DNA from: Burkholderia dolosa
GTDB lineage: Bacteria > Pseudomonadota > Gammaproteobacteria > Burkholderiales > Burkholderiaceae
DNA: 64,000 bases
Assembly (NCBI RefSeq): GCF_902499135.1
Contig: NZ_CABVPR010000032.1
Coordinates: forward strand, 1-64,000
Direction of reading: 5' to 3'
A model generated the notes under the pieces. The model saw only the letters and a program-made list of their open reading frames with translations. It ran no database searches and had not been told where the DNA came from. The position numbers were made by a program, and so were the translations under genes. Position 1 is the stretch's first letter. Each line of letters opens with the position of its first letter. Positions 37,419-46,424 of this stretch are shown here, in pieces.

Positions 37419-39092
37419 TCAGATCGACGGCGCCGCGCTCAGCACGGTGCCTTGGGTCGGATCGAGATACAGCGGCGCCGTATTCGGCTTCGACGTGAAG
37501 TCGAACAGACCGCGCAGGTCGCCCGCCGATGCGTCGAACGAACCGCCGCCGATGCGCTGACCGCCGAGCCAGTTGTCCTCGATGAAGCGCACGACGGACG
37601 CCTGGTCGATCATCGTGTGATCGACGTAGTTCTGCTTCGCGTACGGCGAGATCACGACGAACGGAATCCGCACGCCGGGGCCGCAGCGGCCGTTCACGAT
37701 GCCGCCGTTCACGCCGGTGGTGCCGCCCGTGCCGCACTTGCCGCTGCCGTTGACCTGATCGACGGCGTCGGACGAAGCGTGGGTCGGCGCCGTATATGCG
37801 TGGTCGTACCAGCCGTCCGAGTCGTCGTACGTGACGATCACGGCCGTGTTCTGCCAGTCGGGTTGTTGCTGCAGGAAGTTGACGACCTTCGTGACGAACG
37901 CCTGCTCGTCGAGCGGATCCGAGTAGCCGGCGTGACCGTCCTGCGCGGCCGGCGCCTTCAGGAAGCTGACCGACGGGAAGTTGCCGGCCTTCACCGCCGC
38001 GAAGAAGTCGTCGGTGTCGTACTGATGATTCGCGGGCTCGGGCGTCTTGCCGTCCGTCTGCACGCTCGAGCCGATCGCCGCGATCGAGCTCGGCCGTGTG
38101 TGCTGCGGGTTCGCGGTCGACGCGTAGTACTGGAACCAGTTGTGGTGCGGGATGTAGTCCGCCGTCGCGGCGTTCACCGCGGTCGCGACCGTGCTGCGGT
38201 TGCAGCCCGTCGTGCCGTTGCTGTTCGTCGTCGACAGGTTGAAGCCGCCCATGAAGCCGCCCCACGTGATGTTGGCGGCGTTCAGCAGATCGCCGATGTT
38301 CTTGCCCGTCATCATCGCCTGGTCGGTCGTGCTCGAGCACACGTCGTAGCCGGGATCGACGTCGTTGATCATCGTGAAGCCGCCCTGGCCGTCGTTGATG
38401 TAGTACGAGCTCTTCGCGAGCGTCGACGGCTGCGCCGACGTCTTGACGATCTGCATCCCGTTGGTCTGGCCCGACACGACGTTCAGCGCGCCCGGCGTCG
38501 ACGGGCCGTAAACCGTCGTGTACGCGTTGTCGCTCATCGCGAAGCGCTGCGCGTAGTTCCACAGCGCGGTCACGGTGTTGCCGTCGAAGTAGCCCATCAC
38601 CTGGCCCTTCGTGCCGAATGCGCCGGCGCCGCCGGACGAGCCCTTGCCGGTGTATTTCGGGAACAGGTCGGCGAGGCCGTTGTCTTCCGCCTGCTGCTCG
38701 GCCGTGTACGCGTGGTTCTGGTCGGCGGTCGCGGCCTGCGTGCGGTCGAGGCGGAACGGGTTCGCGGCGTCGGTGCCGTTGGCCGTGTTCGTGAAGTTCG
38801 GGTTCGCGGTCAGCAGCGTGCCGGTCAGCCCGTTGACCGTCGGCGTGCCGGCCTTCGCGGTGAACGCGGGCTCGCCGGCCGGGTTCGTCGCGTTCGGATA
38901 GGTGCCGAAGTAGTGGTCGAACGATACGTTCTCGCCGTAGATCACGACGAGGTGCTTGATCGGCGTGGCGGTCTGCAACGCGTCCTGCGACGACACGGCG
39001 GGCGTCGACGTCGGATCGTCGCTGCCGCCGCACGCGAACAGCGCAAGCGCTGCGCCGGCGCAGGCAGTGACGAGCAAGGCTTGACGGAACAT
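37419..39092 (-). CDS. AcpA-type acid phosphatase / phospholipase C family lipoprotein
   Basis: A 557-residue phosphoesterase. The signal peptide ends in lipobox LFAC with Cys21, so an outer-envelope lipoprotein is likely. Catalytic-site motif YGENVSFDHYFGTYP (Glu54, Asn55) and the later VTYDDSDGWYDH and GPGVRIPFVVISPYAK are typical of the acid phosphatase AcpA / phospholipase C superfamily, which uses metal and Ser/Thr chemistry on phosphate esters. The substrate may be a phosphomonoester or a phospholipid. It is read leftwards and ends in a strong terminator. Confidence 0.92.
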   Translation of the reverse strand: MFRQALLVTACAGAALALFACGGSDDPTSTPAVSSQDALQTATPIKHLVVIYGENVSFDHYFGTYPNATNPAGEPAFTAKAGTPTVNGLTGTLLTANPNFTNTANGTDAANPFRLDRTQAATADQNHAYTAEQQAEDNGLADLFPKYTGKGSSGGAGAFGTKGQVMGYFDGNTVTALWNYAQRFAMSDNAYTTVYGPSTPGALNVVSGQTNGMQIVKTSAQPSTLAKSSYYINDGQGGFTMINDVDPGYDVCSSTTDQAMMTGKNIGDLLNAANITWGGFMGGFNLSTTNSNGTTGCNRSTVATAVNAATADYIPHHNWFQYYASTANPQHTRPSSIAAIGSSVQTDGKTPEPANHQYDTDDFFAAVKAGNFPSVSFLKAPAAQDGHAGYSDPLDEQAFVTKVVNFLQQQPDWQNTAVIVTYDDSDGWYDHAYTAPTHASSDAVDQVNGSGKCGTGGTTGVNGGIVNGRCGPGVRIPFVVISPYAKQNYVDHTMIDQASVVRFIEDNWLGGQRIGGGSFDASAGDLRGLFDFTSKPNTAPLYLDPTQGTVLSAAPSI

Positions 39093-39413
39093 CGGGAAAC
39101 TCCAGACAGGTTTTCGATGGTGGGAATCGGCTCCGTCGTCGTACGGATTCGGCGCGGAGCTTCGTGAGAGAGCACCGGCATTGAACCAGCCCGGTATGAA
39201 GATATGGGGGCGGAGCGGTTTCGCGACGGTTGCGTCGCGGTATCGATTCCATTACGACGCGCACCGCGGAGAAAGAAAAAGGAAAGGCGAGACGGGGCGG
39301 GCGGTGCGCGACACGTCGGGCGGAGGCGCCGCGCGTTCATGCGCGACGCCGCGCCGCGCGGGCTGCGACGCATGACGAAAGGGCGCGCGAGCGGCAGGTT
39401 GCGCCGCGCTTTT
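39093..39413. other. Divergent promoter region between AcpA-type and EamA genes
   Basis: No gene is supported here. Frames on both strands give Arg-rich, low-complexity products. The stretch 39254-39290 is purine-rich. The right end joins a strong forward promoter at 39414. Confidence 0.5.
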
Positions 39414-39442
39414 TTGACAATTGCGTGACGGATTCATACGAT
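39414..39442 (+). promoter_or_regulatory. Near-consensus sigma-70 promoter
   Basis: TTGACA (39414-39419), a 17-base spacer and TACGAT (39437-39442). It is the best sigma-70 match seen in the window and drives the EamA transporter, whose start is about 40 bases downstream. Confidence 0.7.
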
Positions 39443-39484
39443 GATCGCCCGCGGCGACGATTCCGCGTTGCCGACCGTCAGCGA

Positions 39485-40351
39485 GTGCTCAGCGTGCCGA
39501 TTCCCGTTCTGTTTGCCGTTCTCTGTGCGGCGTTCCTGCACGCGTCGTGGAACGCGCTCGTGCGCAGCAGCGGCGACCGGCTGCGTTCGGCGACGGTGCT
39601 GCAGATCGCGATCGGCGCATTCGCGCTGCTGTTCCTGCCGGCCGCCGCGCCGATCGCACCGGCGAGCTGGGCTTACGTCGTCGCATCGGCCGTGCTGCAC
39701 GTCGTCTATACGCTGCTGCTCGTACGCGCATACGAGCATGGCGACCTGAGCGTCGCGTATCCGGTGGCACGCGGCACCGCGCCGCTGCTCGTCACGCTCG
39801 GCGCGGCGGCGTTCGCCGGCGAGCACCTGAACGCGGTCGCGCAAGGCGGGCTCGTGCTGATCTGCGCGGGGATCATGGCGATCGGGCTCGAACGAGGGCA
39901 CGGGATGCGGCACCGGTTGACACAGGTGCTGCCGACCGCATTCGCCACCGGCGTGTCGATCGCGGCCTATAGCGTGGTGGACGGAATCGGCGTGCGCGAA
40001 AGCGGCAGCACGGTCGGCTATACCGGATGGATGTTCGTGCTGACCGGCGTGCTGATGGCCGCGTACTACCGGCTGCGGGCCGGGCCGCTGCGGCTCGCGC
40101 AGGATCGCGGCGAAACCGCGAAGGCCGCATGCGGCGGCGTGTTCGCGGCGCTCGCGTACGGCATCGTGATCTGGGCGATGGACCGCGCGCCGATGGGGCC
40201 CGTATCGGCGCTGCGCGAAACGAGCGTGGTGTTCGCGGCGCTGATCGCACGCGTGTATCTCGGCGAGCGGCTCACGCCGCGACGTGCGCTCGCTTGTGTG
40301 GTGATCGCGGGCGGCGCGCTGTTGATCAGTGCGTTCGAGGCGATGCGGTAA
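39485..40351 (+). CDS. EamA/DMT-superfamily transporter
   Basis: About 288 residues from GTG 39485 (or 285 from GTG 39494) with ten predicted membrane helices in two EamA halves. FLHASWNALVRSSGDRL and AYEHGDLSVAYPVARGTAPLLVTLGA are typical; the second half ends RETSVVFAALIARVYLGERL. These proteins export amino acids or metabolites. No ATG fits the beginning of the first helix, and no strong Shine-Dalgarno is seen, so the start is uncertain. It is convergent with the Lrp regulator. Confidence 0.85.
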   Translation: MLSVPIPVLFAVLCAAFLHASWNALVRSSGDRLRSATVLQIAIGAFALLFLPAAAPIAPASWAYVVASAVLHVVYTLLLVRAYEHGDLSVAYPVARGTAPLLVTLGAAAFAGEHLNAVAQGGLVLICAGIMAIGLERGHGMRHRLTQVLPTAFATGVSIAAYSVVDGIGVRESGSTVGYTGWMFVLTGVLMAAYYRLRAGPLRLAQDRGETAKAACGGVFAALAYGIVIWAMDRAPMGPVSALRETSVVFAALIARVYLGERLTPRRALACVVIAGGALLISAFEAMR

Positions 40352-40510
40352 GCGCGTACGGCGACGACGAACGGCAGTGCACGAAACGAATCTGCGCGAT
40401 GCCGTTCGATAACGCACAAGCCGTATGTCGGCGTCGGCAATGCAACGGCAGCGCCGCTAGCGATGGTGCCCGACGCGCGCCGAACGACCGCCGCGCTGCA
40501 CCGCGGGCAA

Positions 40511-40984
40511 TCACTCCTCCACCGGCATCGCGCTCGTGCACTTGATCTCGTCGAGACATACGCTCGAATGCACGCCGCTCACGCCGGGAATGCGCATCAG
40601 CGTTTCGAGCAGGAACCGCGACAGTCCCTTCAGGTCGTGCGCGACGACCTTCAGCACGTAGTCGATGTCGCCCGTCACCGAAAAGCATTCCTGGATCTGC
40701 GCGAGATCGGACACCAGCTTCTGGAATTTCGACAGGTCGCGGATGTGTCCGCGCTCCATCGTCACGTGCACGAACGCGGTGACGCCGAAGCCGAGCGTGT
40801 CGGGGCAAAGCCGGGTTTCGTAACGGCGGATCGCGCCGATTTCCTCGAGCCGCCGATGCCGCCGCAGCGTCTGCGCAGGCGACAGGCCGACGGCCTTCGC
40901 GAGTTCGAGATTCGACGCACGGCCGTTCTCCTGCAGGATCGCGAGCAGGTGGCGATCGATGCGGTCGAGAACCGGTTCAGGCAT
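40511..40984 (-). CDS. Lrp/AsnC-family transcriptional regulator
   Basis: A 157-residue Lrp-type regulator: HTH in residues 8-50 (LDRIDRHLLAILQENGR, LSPAQTLRRHRRLEE) and the RAM amino-acid-binding domain after 65 (GDIDYVLKVVAHDLKGLSRF). It diverges from the aromatic amino-acid permease and aminotransferase, which it probably controls in response to an aromatic amino acid. Confidence 0.93.
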   Translation of the reverse strand: MPEPVLDRIDRHLLAILQENGRASNLELAKAVGLSPAQTLRRHRRLEEIGAIRRYETRLCPDTLGFGVTAFVHVTMERGHIRDLSKFQKLVSDLAQIQECFSVTGDIDYVLKVVAHDLKGLSRFLLETLMRIPGVSGVHSSVCLDEIKCTSAMPVEE

Positions 40985-41045
40985 TTTTATTTCCTCGTCT
41001 GTCTCCTGGATGCAATCTTATCTCATAATGTAGGGTTTGCATGAA

Positions 41046-41061
41046 CGGGTTACGAAACCCG
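41046..41061. promoter_or_regulatory. Inverted repeat between Lrp and permease genes
   Basis: CGGGTT-ACGA-AACCCG is a perfect 6-bp inverted repeat 62 bases upstream of the Lrp start, in the divergent promoter. It is a candidate operator for the Lrp protein, but the family often binds degenerate sites. Confidence 0.35.
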
Positions 41062-41272
41062 ATTTCGCGGTCGCGAAGCTAAACTGACGCCGGACTTTCG
41101 TGTGCGGCCGCGGCAACGCGGGTACGACGACCGGAACCGGAGCGGCCGCCGCGCGAAAGTTGCAGTCCCCAACCCGGCGGCTCCACGAACGGCTGCCGGC
41201 ACAGCAAAACAGCGCTCGGCACACCGACGCGCACCGCGCCGTGTCAGCGGAGGCGGACAGAGTGGAGAAGAC

Positions 41273-42658
41273 ATGGTTTCTGGAAACGACAAGGACGGCC
41301 TGAAGCGCGGGCTGAAGAACCGGCACATCCAGCTGATCGCGCTCGGCGGGGCGCTGGGCACCGGGCTGTTCCTCGGCATCGCGCAGACGATCAAGATGGC
41401 CGGTCCGTCCGTGCTGCTCGGCTATGCAGTCGCCGGCGTCGTCGCGTTCTTCATCATGCGCCAGCTCGGCGAGATGGTCGTCGACGAGCCGGTCGCCGGC
41501 TCGTTCAGCTACTTCGCGGACAAATACTTCGGCCACTTCACCGGCTTCCTGTCCGGCTGGAACTACTGGGTGCTGTACATCCTCGTCAGCATGGCCGAGC
41601 TGTCGGCGGTCGGCATCTACGTGCAGTACTGGTGGCCGGGCGTGCCGACGTGGGTGTCGGCGCTCGTGTTCTTCGTCGCGATCAATCTGATCAACCTGAC
41701 GAGCGTCAAGTCGTACGGCGAAACGGAATTCTGGTTCTCGATCATCAAGGTCGCCGCGATCGTCGGGATGATCGGCTTCGGCGGCTGGCTGCTCGTGAGC
41801 GGGCACGCGGGGCCGGAGGCGAGCGTCGCGAACCTGTGGCAGCACGGCGGCTTCTTCCCGAACGGCGTGTCGGGCCTCGTGATGTCGATGGCGGCGATCA
41901 TGTTCTCATTCGGCGGGCTTGAGCTCGTCGGCATCACGGCGGCCGAGGCCGACGATCCGAAGCGCAGCATTCCGCGCGCGACCAACCAGGTGATCTACCG
42001 CATCCTGATCTTCTACATCGGCGCGCTCGCGGTGCTGCTGTCGCTGTATCCGTGGGAGAAGGTCGTCACCGGCGGCAGCCCGTTCGTGCTGATCTTCCAC
42101 GCATTGAGCAGCAACGTCGTCGCGAACGTGCTGAACGTCGTCGTGCTGACCGCCGCGCTGTCGGTGTACAACAGCGGCGTGTACTGCAACAGCCGGATGC
42201 TGTTCGGCCTCGCGCAGCAGGGCAACGCGCCGAAGGTGCTGTGCTCGGTGAACCAGCGCGGCATTCCGCTCGCCGCGCTCGGCGCGTCGGCGCTCGCGAC
42301 CGGCGTGTGCGTGCTGGTCAACTACTTCATGCCGGGCAAGGCGTTCGAGGTGCTGATGGGCCTCGTCGTGTCGGCGCTGATCATCAACTGGGCGATGATC
42401 AGCCTGATCCACCTGAAGTTCCGTCACGCGAAGCGCGCGGCCGGGCAGCAGACTTCGTTCCGCAGTCTGGGCTATCCTTTCACGAATTACCTGTGCCTGG
42501 CGTTCATGGCCGGCATTCTCGTCGTGATGTACCTGACGCCGGATCTCCGTCTGTCGGTGTACCTGATCCCGGTGTGGCTCGCAGTGCTCGCAATCGGGTA
42601 TCGCTTTCGTCAGAAGAATGCCGGCTACGCGCAGCGGGCCGGCGCGTCCGCGCGCTGA
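41273..42658 (+). CDS. Aromatic/neutral amino acid permease (AroP/PheP type)
   Basis: A 461-residue AAT-family permease with 12 helices. LKRGLKNRHIQLIALGGALGTGLFLG and FIMRQLGEMVVDEPVAGSFSYFADKYFG (in pieces) are hallmark blocks of AroP, PheP and ProY. The neighbouring aromatic aminotransferase and Lrp regulator favour phenylalanine, tyrosine or tryptophan as substrate. GGAG precedes the ATG. It forms an operon with the aminotransferase 49 bases downstream. Confidence 0.9.
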   Translation: MVSGNDKDGLKRGLKNRHIQLIALGGALGTGLFLGIAQTIKMAGPSVLLGYAVAGVVAFFIMRQLGEMVVDEPVAGSFSYFADKYFGHFTGFLSGWNYWVLYILVSMAELSAVGIYVQYWWPGVPTWVSALVFFVAINLINLTSVKSYGETEFWFSIIKVAAIVGMIGFGGWLLVSGHAGPEASVANLWQHGGFFPNGVSGLVMSMAAIMFSFGGLELVGITAAEADDPKRSIPRATNQVIYRILIFYIGALAVLLSLYPWEKVVTGGSPFVLIFHALSSNVVANVLNVVVLTAALSVYNSGVYCNSRMLFGLAQQGNAPKVLCSVNQRGIPLAALGASALATGVCVLVNYFMPGKAFEVLMGLVVSALIINWAMISLIHLKFRHAKRAAGQQTSFRSLGYPFTNYLCLAFMAGILVVMYLTPDLRLSVYLIPVWLAVLAIGYRFRQKNAGYAQRAGASAR

Positions 42659-42707
42659 TCCGGGGCGGCAGCATCCGATCATTCAACACAACGAGACCGA
42701 CAAAGCC

Positions 42708-43910
42708 ATGTTCGAACACATCGACGCGTACCCGGGCGACCCGATCCTGACGCTCAACGAGAACTTCCAGAAAGATCCGCGCGATCGGAAGGTCAACCTG
42801 AGCATCGGCATCTATTTCGACGCCGAAGGGCGGATTCCGGTAATGGGCGCCGTGCGCGAAGCGGAAGCGGCGCTGCAGCGCGAGATCGGCCCGAAGCCGT
42901 ACCTGCCGATGGTCGGCCTCGCCGCGTATCGCGACGCGGTGCAGGCGCTCGTGTTCGGCGCCGATCATCCGGCGCGCGCGGCCGACCGCATCGCGACGGT
43001 CCAGACGCTCGGCGGCTCGGGCGCACTGAAAGTCGGCGCCGATTTCCTGAAGCGCTACTTTCCCGACGCGCAGGTATGGTTGAGCGACCCGAGCTGGGAG
43101 AACCACCGCTTCATCTTCGAGCGCGCGGGCTTCACGGTGAACACGTATCCGTACTACGACGACGCGACCGGCGGCCTGAAATTCGACGCGATGCTCGCGG
43201 CGATCGATGCGCTGCCGGCACGCAGCATCGTGCTGCTGCATGCGTGCTGCCATAACCCGACCGGCGTCGATCTCGACGAAGGCCAGTGGGAGAAGCTGAT
43301 CGACGTGATCGAGGCGCGCGGGCTGCTGCCGTTCGTCGACATGGCGTACCAGGGCTTCGGCGCGGGGCTCGACGCGGACGCGTTCGCGGTGCGCGAACTG
43401 GCCCGCCGCGGCGTGCCGACGCTCGTCGCGAACTCGTTCTCGAAGAACTTCTCGCTGTACGGCGAGCGCGTCGGCGGGCTGAGCGTCGTCTGCGAAGATG
43501 CGGCCGCGGCCGACCGCGTGCTCGGCCAGCTGGCCGGCGCGGTGCGCTCGAACTACAGCAATCCGCAGACGTATGGCGCGAAGGTCGTGGCGACCGTGCT
43601 CGACACGCCGGCGCTGCGCAAGCAGTGGGAAGAAGAGCTTGCGGCGATGTGCCGGCGCATCGCGCGGATGCGCCAGTCGATTCACGACGGCCTGCGCGAT
43701 CACGTGAGCGGCGAAGCGCTCACGCGCTACGTGAAGCAGCGCGGGATGTTCACGTACACGGGTCTGACGGAAACGCAGGTCGACGCGCTGCGCGAAGTGC
43801 ACGGCGTGTACATCCTGCGTTCGGGCCGGATGTGCGTCGCGGGCCTGAACGATTCGAACGTCGCGATCGTCGCCGACGCGATCGGCAAGGTGCTGAAGAG
43901 CGGCGTATGA
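42708..43910 (+). CDS. tyrB: Aromatic amino acid aminotransferase (TyrB type)
   Basis: A 400-residue class-I fold aminotransferase of subgroup I-alpha. NPTG is at 183-186, Asp211 and Tyr214 (VDMAYQGF) contact PLP, and Lys246 in NSFSKNFSLYGERVG forms the Schiff base. The sequence fits TyrB/AspC; context with an aromatic permease favours TyrB. It converts tyrosine or phenylalanine to the 2-oxo acid. Expression is likely controlled with the permease by the divergent Lrp protein. Confidence 0.9.
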   Translation: MFEHIDAYPGDPILTLNENFQKDPRDRKVNLSIGIYFDAEGRIPVMGAVREAEAALQREIGPKPYLPMVGLAAYRDAVQALVFGADHPARAADRIATVQTLGGSGALKVGADFLKRYFPDAQVWLSDPSWENHRFIFERAGFTVNTYPYYDDATGGLKFDAMLAAIDALPARSIVLLHACCHNPTGVDLDEGQWEKLIDVIEARGLLPFVDMAYQGFGAGLDADAFAVRELARRGVPTLVANSFSKNFSLYGERVGGLSVVCEDAAAADRVLGQLAGAVRSNYSNPQTYGAKVVATVLDTPALRKQWEEELAAMCRRIARMRQSIHDGLRDHVSGEALTRYVKQRGMFTYTGLTETQVDALREVHGVYILRSGRMCVAGLNDSNVAIVADAIGKVLKSGV

Positions 43911-43943
43911 CCGGCGCGCCTGCGGGCGCACGGCGGCATCGCG

Positions 43944-43983
43944 AACCGGCTGTCTTCCATGCGGAAGGCAGCCGGTTTTTTCT
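43944..43983 (+). terminator. Strong Rho-independent terminator after tyrB
   Basis: AACCGGCTG-T-CTTCC pairs with GGAAG-G-CAGCCGGTT around an ATGC loop, with one mismatched pair, followed by TTTTTTCTT. Confidence 0.88.
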
Positions 43984-44086
43984 TGCGCGGATACCGCGGC
44001 GTCTGCGGTGCCGTGCGACTGACGCGCCCGCCGCGCGGCGTTACGATGGCGGATCGACGCATGGGGACGCAAGACCAGGGAGCGAC

Positions 44087-44497
44087 ATGGGAATCCGGAT
44101 CGTACAGCTCGGCACGCCGCGCGCGGCCGGCGAGGGCCTGCGTATCGGCACGGTGCGGCGGCCGCCGCGCGGCGTACCGAAAAGTGAATTCGCGTCGCGC
44201 AACTACTATGATGTGTGGTTGCCGACGCTGTCGCCGAGCGCCGAGCTCGTCGCACAGGCGCAAGCTGCCGACACCGATGCGCAATGGCGTGCGTTCGTGC
44301 GGCACTTCCGCGCGGAAATGGCGCACGGCGATCCGGCGAAGGTGCTGGATTTGCTCGCGGCGCTGTCGGCGACGACTTCGTTCTCGATCGGCTGCTACTG
44401 CGACGACGAGCGTCGCTGCCATCGCAGCGTGCTGCGCGAATTGCTCGCGGAGCGCGGCGCGACGATCGACCCGGATGCGGACGTGGACGCCGGCTAA
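44087..44497 (+). CDS. DUF488 (YeaO-like) protein
   Basis: A 136-residue DUF488 protein: RIGTVRRPPRGVPKSEFASRNYYDVWLPTLSPS at the N-terminus and the Cys-rich IGCYCDDERRCHRSVL near the end, where the Cys cluster is characteristic of the family. Function unknown; members have been linked to stress or nucleic-acid processing. GGGAG precedes the ATG at 44087. Confidence 0.88.
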   Translation: MGIRIVQLGTPRAAGEGLRIGTVRRPPRGVPKSEFASRNYYDVWLPTLSPSAELVAQAQAADTDAQWRAFVRHFRAEMAHGDPAKVLDLLAALSATTSFSIGCYCDDERRCHRSVLRELLAERGATIDPDADVDAG

Positions 44498-44724
44498 GCG
44501 CGCATCCGGCCTGGCGACGGAGCGCCGCGTCGCGCGGTGCGGGAACCGGTCGACGGCATCGAGCGTGCGTCGGTGCCGCGCGACCATGTCCGGTGCGTCT
44601 GCGCATGTACCGGCGGGCCGGCGACCGAAGACAAGGCACGACGAATGCTCGTCGACATCGGCGGTCGGTCGATGCCGCTGCACGGCGGCCTGCCGGCCGG
44701 ACGAACGACACGCAGGAGGGGCAC

Positions 44725-44964
44725 ATGACACTGCAGGGCAACATTCACGAGCGCGACTGGTCGGTCGAGGTCGAGACGCGGCCGTGCAAATCGGGCGAGT
44801 TCCGCTGTCGCGTGTCGGTCGAACACGGCGCGGGCACCGCGCGCTTTCATCACACGTTCGAGCACAGCCACGCATACGCGACCGAGCACGAGGCAATGAT
44901 CGAAGGGCTGCGGGCCGGGATGACGTGGATCGAGATGAAGGCGTCGCAGACGTTCAGCGTATGA
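44725..44964 (+). CDS. Conserved small hypothetical protein
   Basis: A 79-residue ORF with a strong AGGAGG 5 bases before the ATG. It is rich in aromatic and charged residues (RFHHTFEHSHAYATEHEAMIEGLR) and has GC-biased third positions, so it is a real gene, but no family was recognised. It is convergent with the FNR-like regulator (28-base gap). Confidence 0.7.
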   Translation: MTLQGNIHERDWSVEVETRPCKSGEFRCRVSVEHGAGTARFHHTFEHSHAYATEHEAMIEGLRAGMTWIEMKASQTFSV

Positions 44965-44992
44965 AGCGCGCGCGCCTGCGCGATGCGCGGCG

Positions 44993-45772
44993 TCACACGC
45001 GCGCGAGCGCCTGCGCGTCGATGATCCGGACGCGCTTGCCGCGCGTTTCGACGAGCGCGTCGCGATGGAATCGCGAGAACATCCGGCTCACGGTTTCGAG
45101 CTTCATCCCGAGATAGCAGCCGATTTCCTCGCGCGTCATCCGCAGGTTGAATTCCGACGCGGAATAGCCGCGCGCGTCGAAGCGCGACGACAGATTCAAC
45201 AGGAAATGCGCGACGCGCTGTTCGGCCGACATCGTGCCGAGCAGCAGCATCTGGCTCGATTCGCGGACGATCTCGCTGCTCAGCAGCCGATACAGGAAGT
45301 GCTGCATCGGCTTTATCTCGCGGCACGCCGCTTCGAGCTCGTCGAACGGGACGATGCAGACCACGCTGTCCTCCAGCGCGACCGCATCGCAGCAGTGCCG
45401 GCCGCTGCCGATCCCGTCCATGCCGAGCGTCTCGCCGGCGATCTGAAAACCGGTCACCTGTTCGCGGCCGTCGCGATGCATCATCACCGTCTTGAACGAG
45501 CCCGCGCGCACCGTGTAGAGGCTCTGGAACGGATCGTCGGTGCGAAACAGCGCGTCGCCCTGGCGAACCTGCCGCGTCGAGCAGATGATCGCGTCGAGCC
45601 GGCCGTACTCGGCCGCCGTCAGATGCGGCGGCAGGCACACCGAGCGCATCGCGCAGATCGAGCAGCGCGCGGCGGGATGCTTCGGCGCGTCGGCGCGGGC
45701 GACCGGATGAAGCGGAGTCGTCCGCCGCGCGGCGGCAGGCGCGTCGGCGACGCGAACGGTGGCTGTGGACAT
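44993..45772 (-). CDS. FNR-type Crp-family regulator with iron-sulfur cysteines
   Basis: A 259-residue regulator. Cys37, Cys40 and Cys46 (CSICAMRSVC) plus Cys127/128 fit the four ligands of the FNR [4Fe-4S] cluster. A cyclic-nucleotide-binding fold spans about 60-180. The HTH at 215-240 contains ETVSR, the Glu-x-x-Ser-Arg that in FNR reads TTGAT. An oxygen-responsive role is therefore likely. A single-domain receiver gene ends 17 bases upstream; CCGGAGC precedes the ATG, so the two are cotranscribed. Confidence 0.92.
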   Translation of the reverse strand: MSTATVRVADAPAAARRTTPLHPVARADAPKHPAARCSICAMRSVCLPPHLTAAEYGRLDAIICSTRQVRQGDALFRTDDPFQSLYTVRAGSFKTVMMHRDGREQVTGFQIAGETLGMDGIGSGRHCCDAVALEDSVVCIVPFDELEAACREIKPMQHFLYRLLSSEIVRESSQMLLLGTMSAEQRVAHFLLNLSSRFDARGYSASEFNLRMTREEIGCYLGMKLETVSRMFSRFHRDALVETRGKRVRIIDAQALARV

Positions 45773-45789
45773 GAGTCGCTCCGGCTCGG

Positions 45790-46194
45790 TCAGGGGGAGT
45801 GCGCGCGGGCGCGCACCAGCGATTCGATCGTGCGGCATGCGGCGTCGAATTCGGCAGTCTTGTCGAAGAAGTAGTCCGCCCCGGCCGTCGCGCATGCCTG
45901 CCTGAATGCCGGCGCCGAATGGTTCGTCAGCACGATCGTGACGACGCGCGGCTTCGCGGTCGTCAGCTTCCCGATCAGATCGAGGCCGCTGCCGTCCGGC
46001 AGCCGCACGTCGACGATCGCGACGTCCGCCCGCGCGTCGCGGATATGCATCCACGCGTCTTCGCCGTCTTCCGCTTCACCGACTACCGCGACGCCGTCGA
46101 TCGCGCCGACCAGCAGCGCGATCCGCCGGCGGACGGCGATCGCATGATCGACGAGGAACACCCGCAGCGCGGCAGGTGACGGACTGGCATTCAT
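45790..46194 (-). CDS. Single-domain response regulator receiver protein
   Basis: A 134-residue receiver domain without an output domain. Phosphoacceptor Asp62 (VDVRLPDGSG), Thr90 and Lys112 (FFDKTAEF) are present, but the first acidic pair is Asp16-His17 rather than two acidic residues, which may change metal binding. It is followed by the FNR-like gene, with which it forms an operon. No histidine kinase is adjacent. Confidence 0.88.
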   Translation of the reverse strand: MNASPSPAALRVFLVDHAIAVRRRIALLVGAIDGVAVVGEAEDGEDAWMHIRDARADVAIVDVRLPDGSGLDLIGKLTTAKPRVVTIVLTNHSAPAFRQACATAGADYFFDKTAEFDAACRTIESLVRARAHSP

Positions 46195-46249
46195 GCGGCC
46201 AGTATCGGGTTGCGTTGCCGAAAAGAAAATCGGCCGAATAGGAACTTGA

Positions 46250-46287
46250 TGTAGGCCGGTTCGTCGTGCTGTAGGCCGTTTCCTACA
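46250..46287. promoter_or_regulatory. Three TGTAGG elements upstream of the receiver/FNR operon
   Basis: TGTAGGCCGG at 46250, then TGTAGG-CCGTTT-CCTACA at 46270-46287, a perfect inverted repeat. They lie 56-93 bases before the receiver start, where an activator site would be expected. The binding protein is unknown. Confidence 0.45.
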
Positions 46288-46424
46288 ACGAATGCGGAAA
46301 TGCGCCGGCCGTGCATGGGCCGCATGAACGCGAGCGACTTGCGCGCTCGACGCGTGCGGCTTGCCCTCGACGAGCATGCCGTGCGCGCGGTCGGCTCACC
46401 GGCCGCGCTCGAAGCGTCGACGAA

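Noticed and set aside
35870-37498. Long forward frame continuing from the FAD oxidoreductase region across the peroxidase
   Set aside because: Arg-rich and repetitive; the reverse strand encodes a clear di-haem peroxidase with two CxxCH motifs.
37404-39167. Forward 587-residue frame
   Set aside because: Val/Arg-rich shadow of the AcpA-type gene on the other strand.
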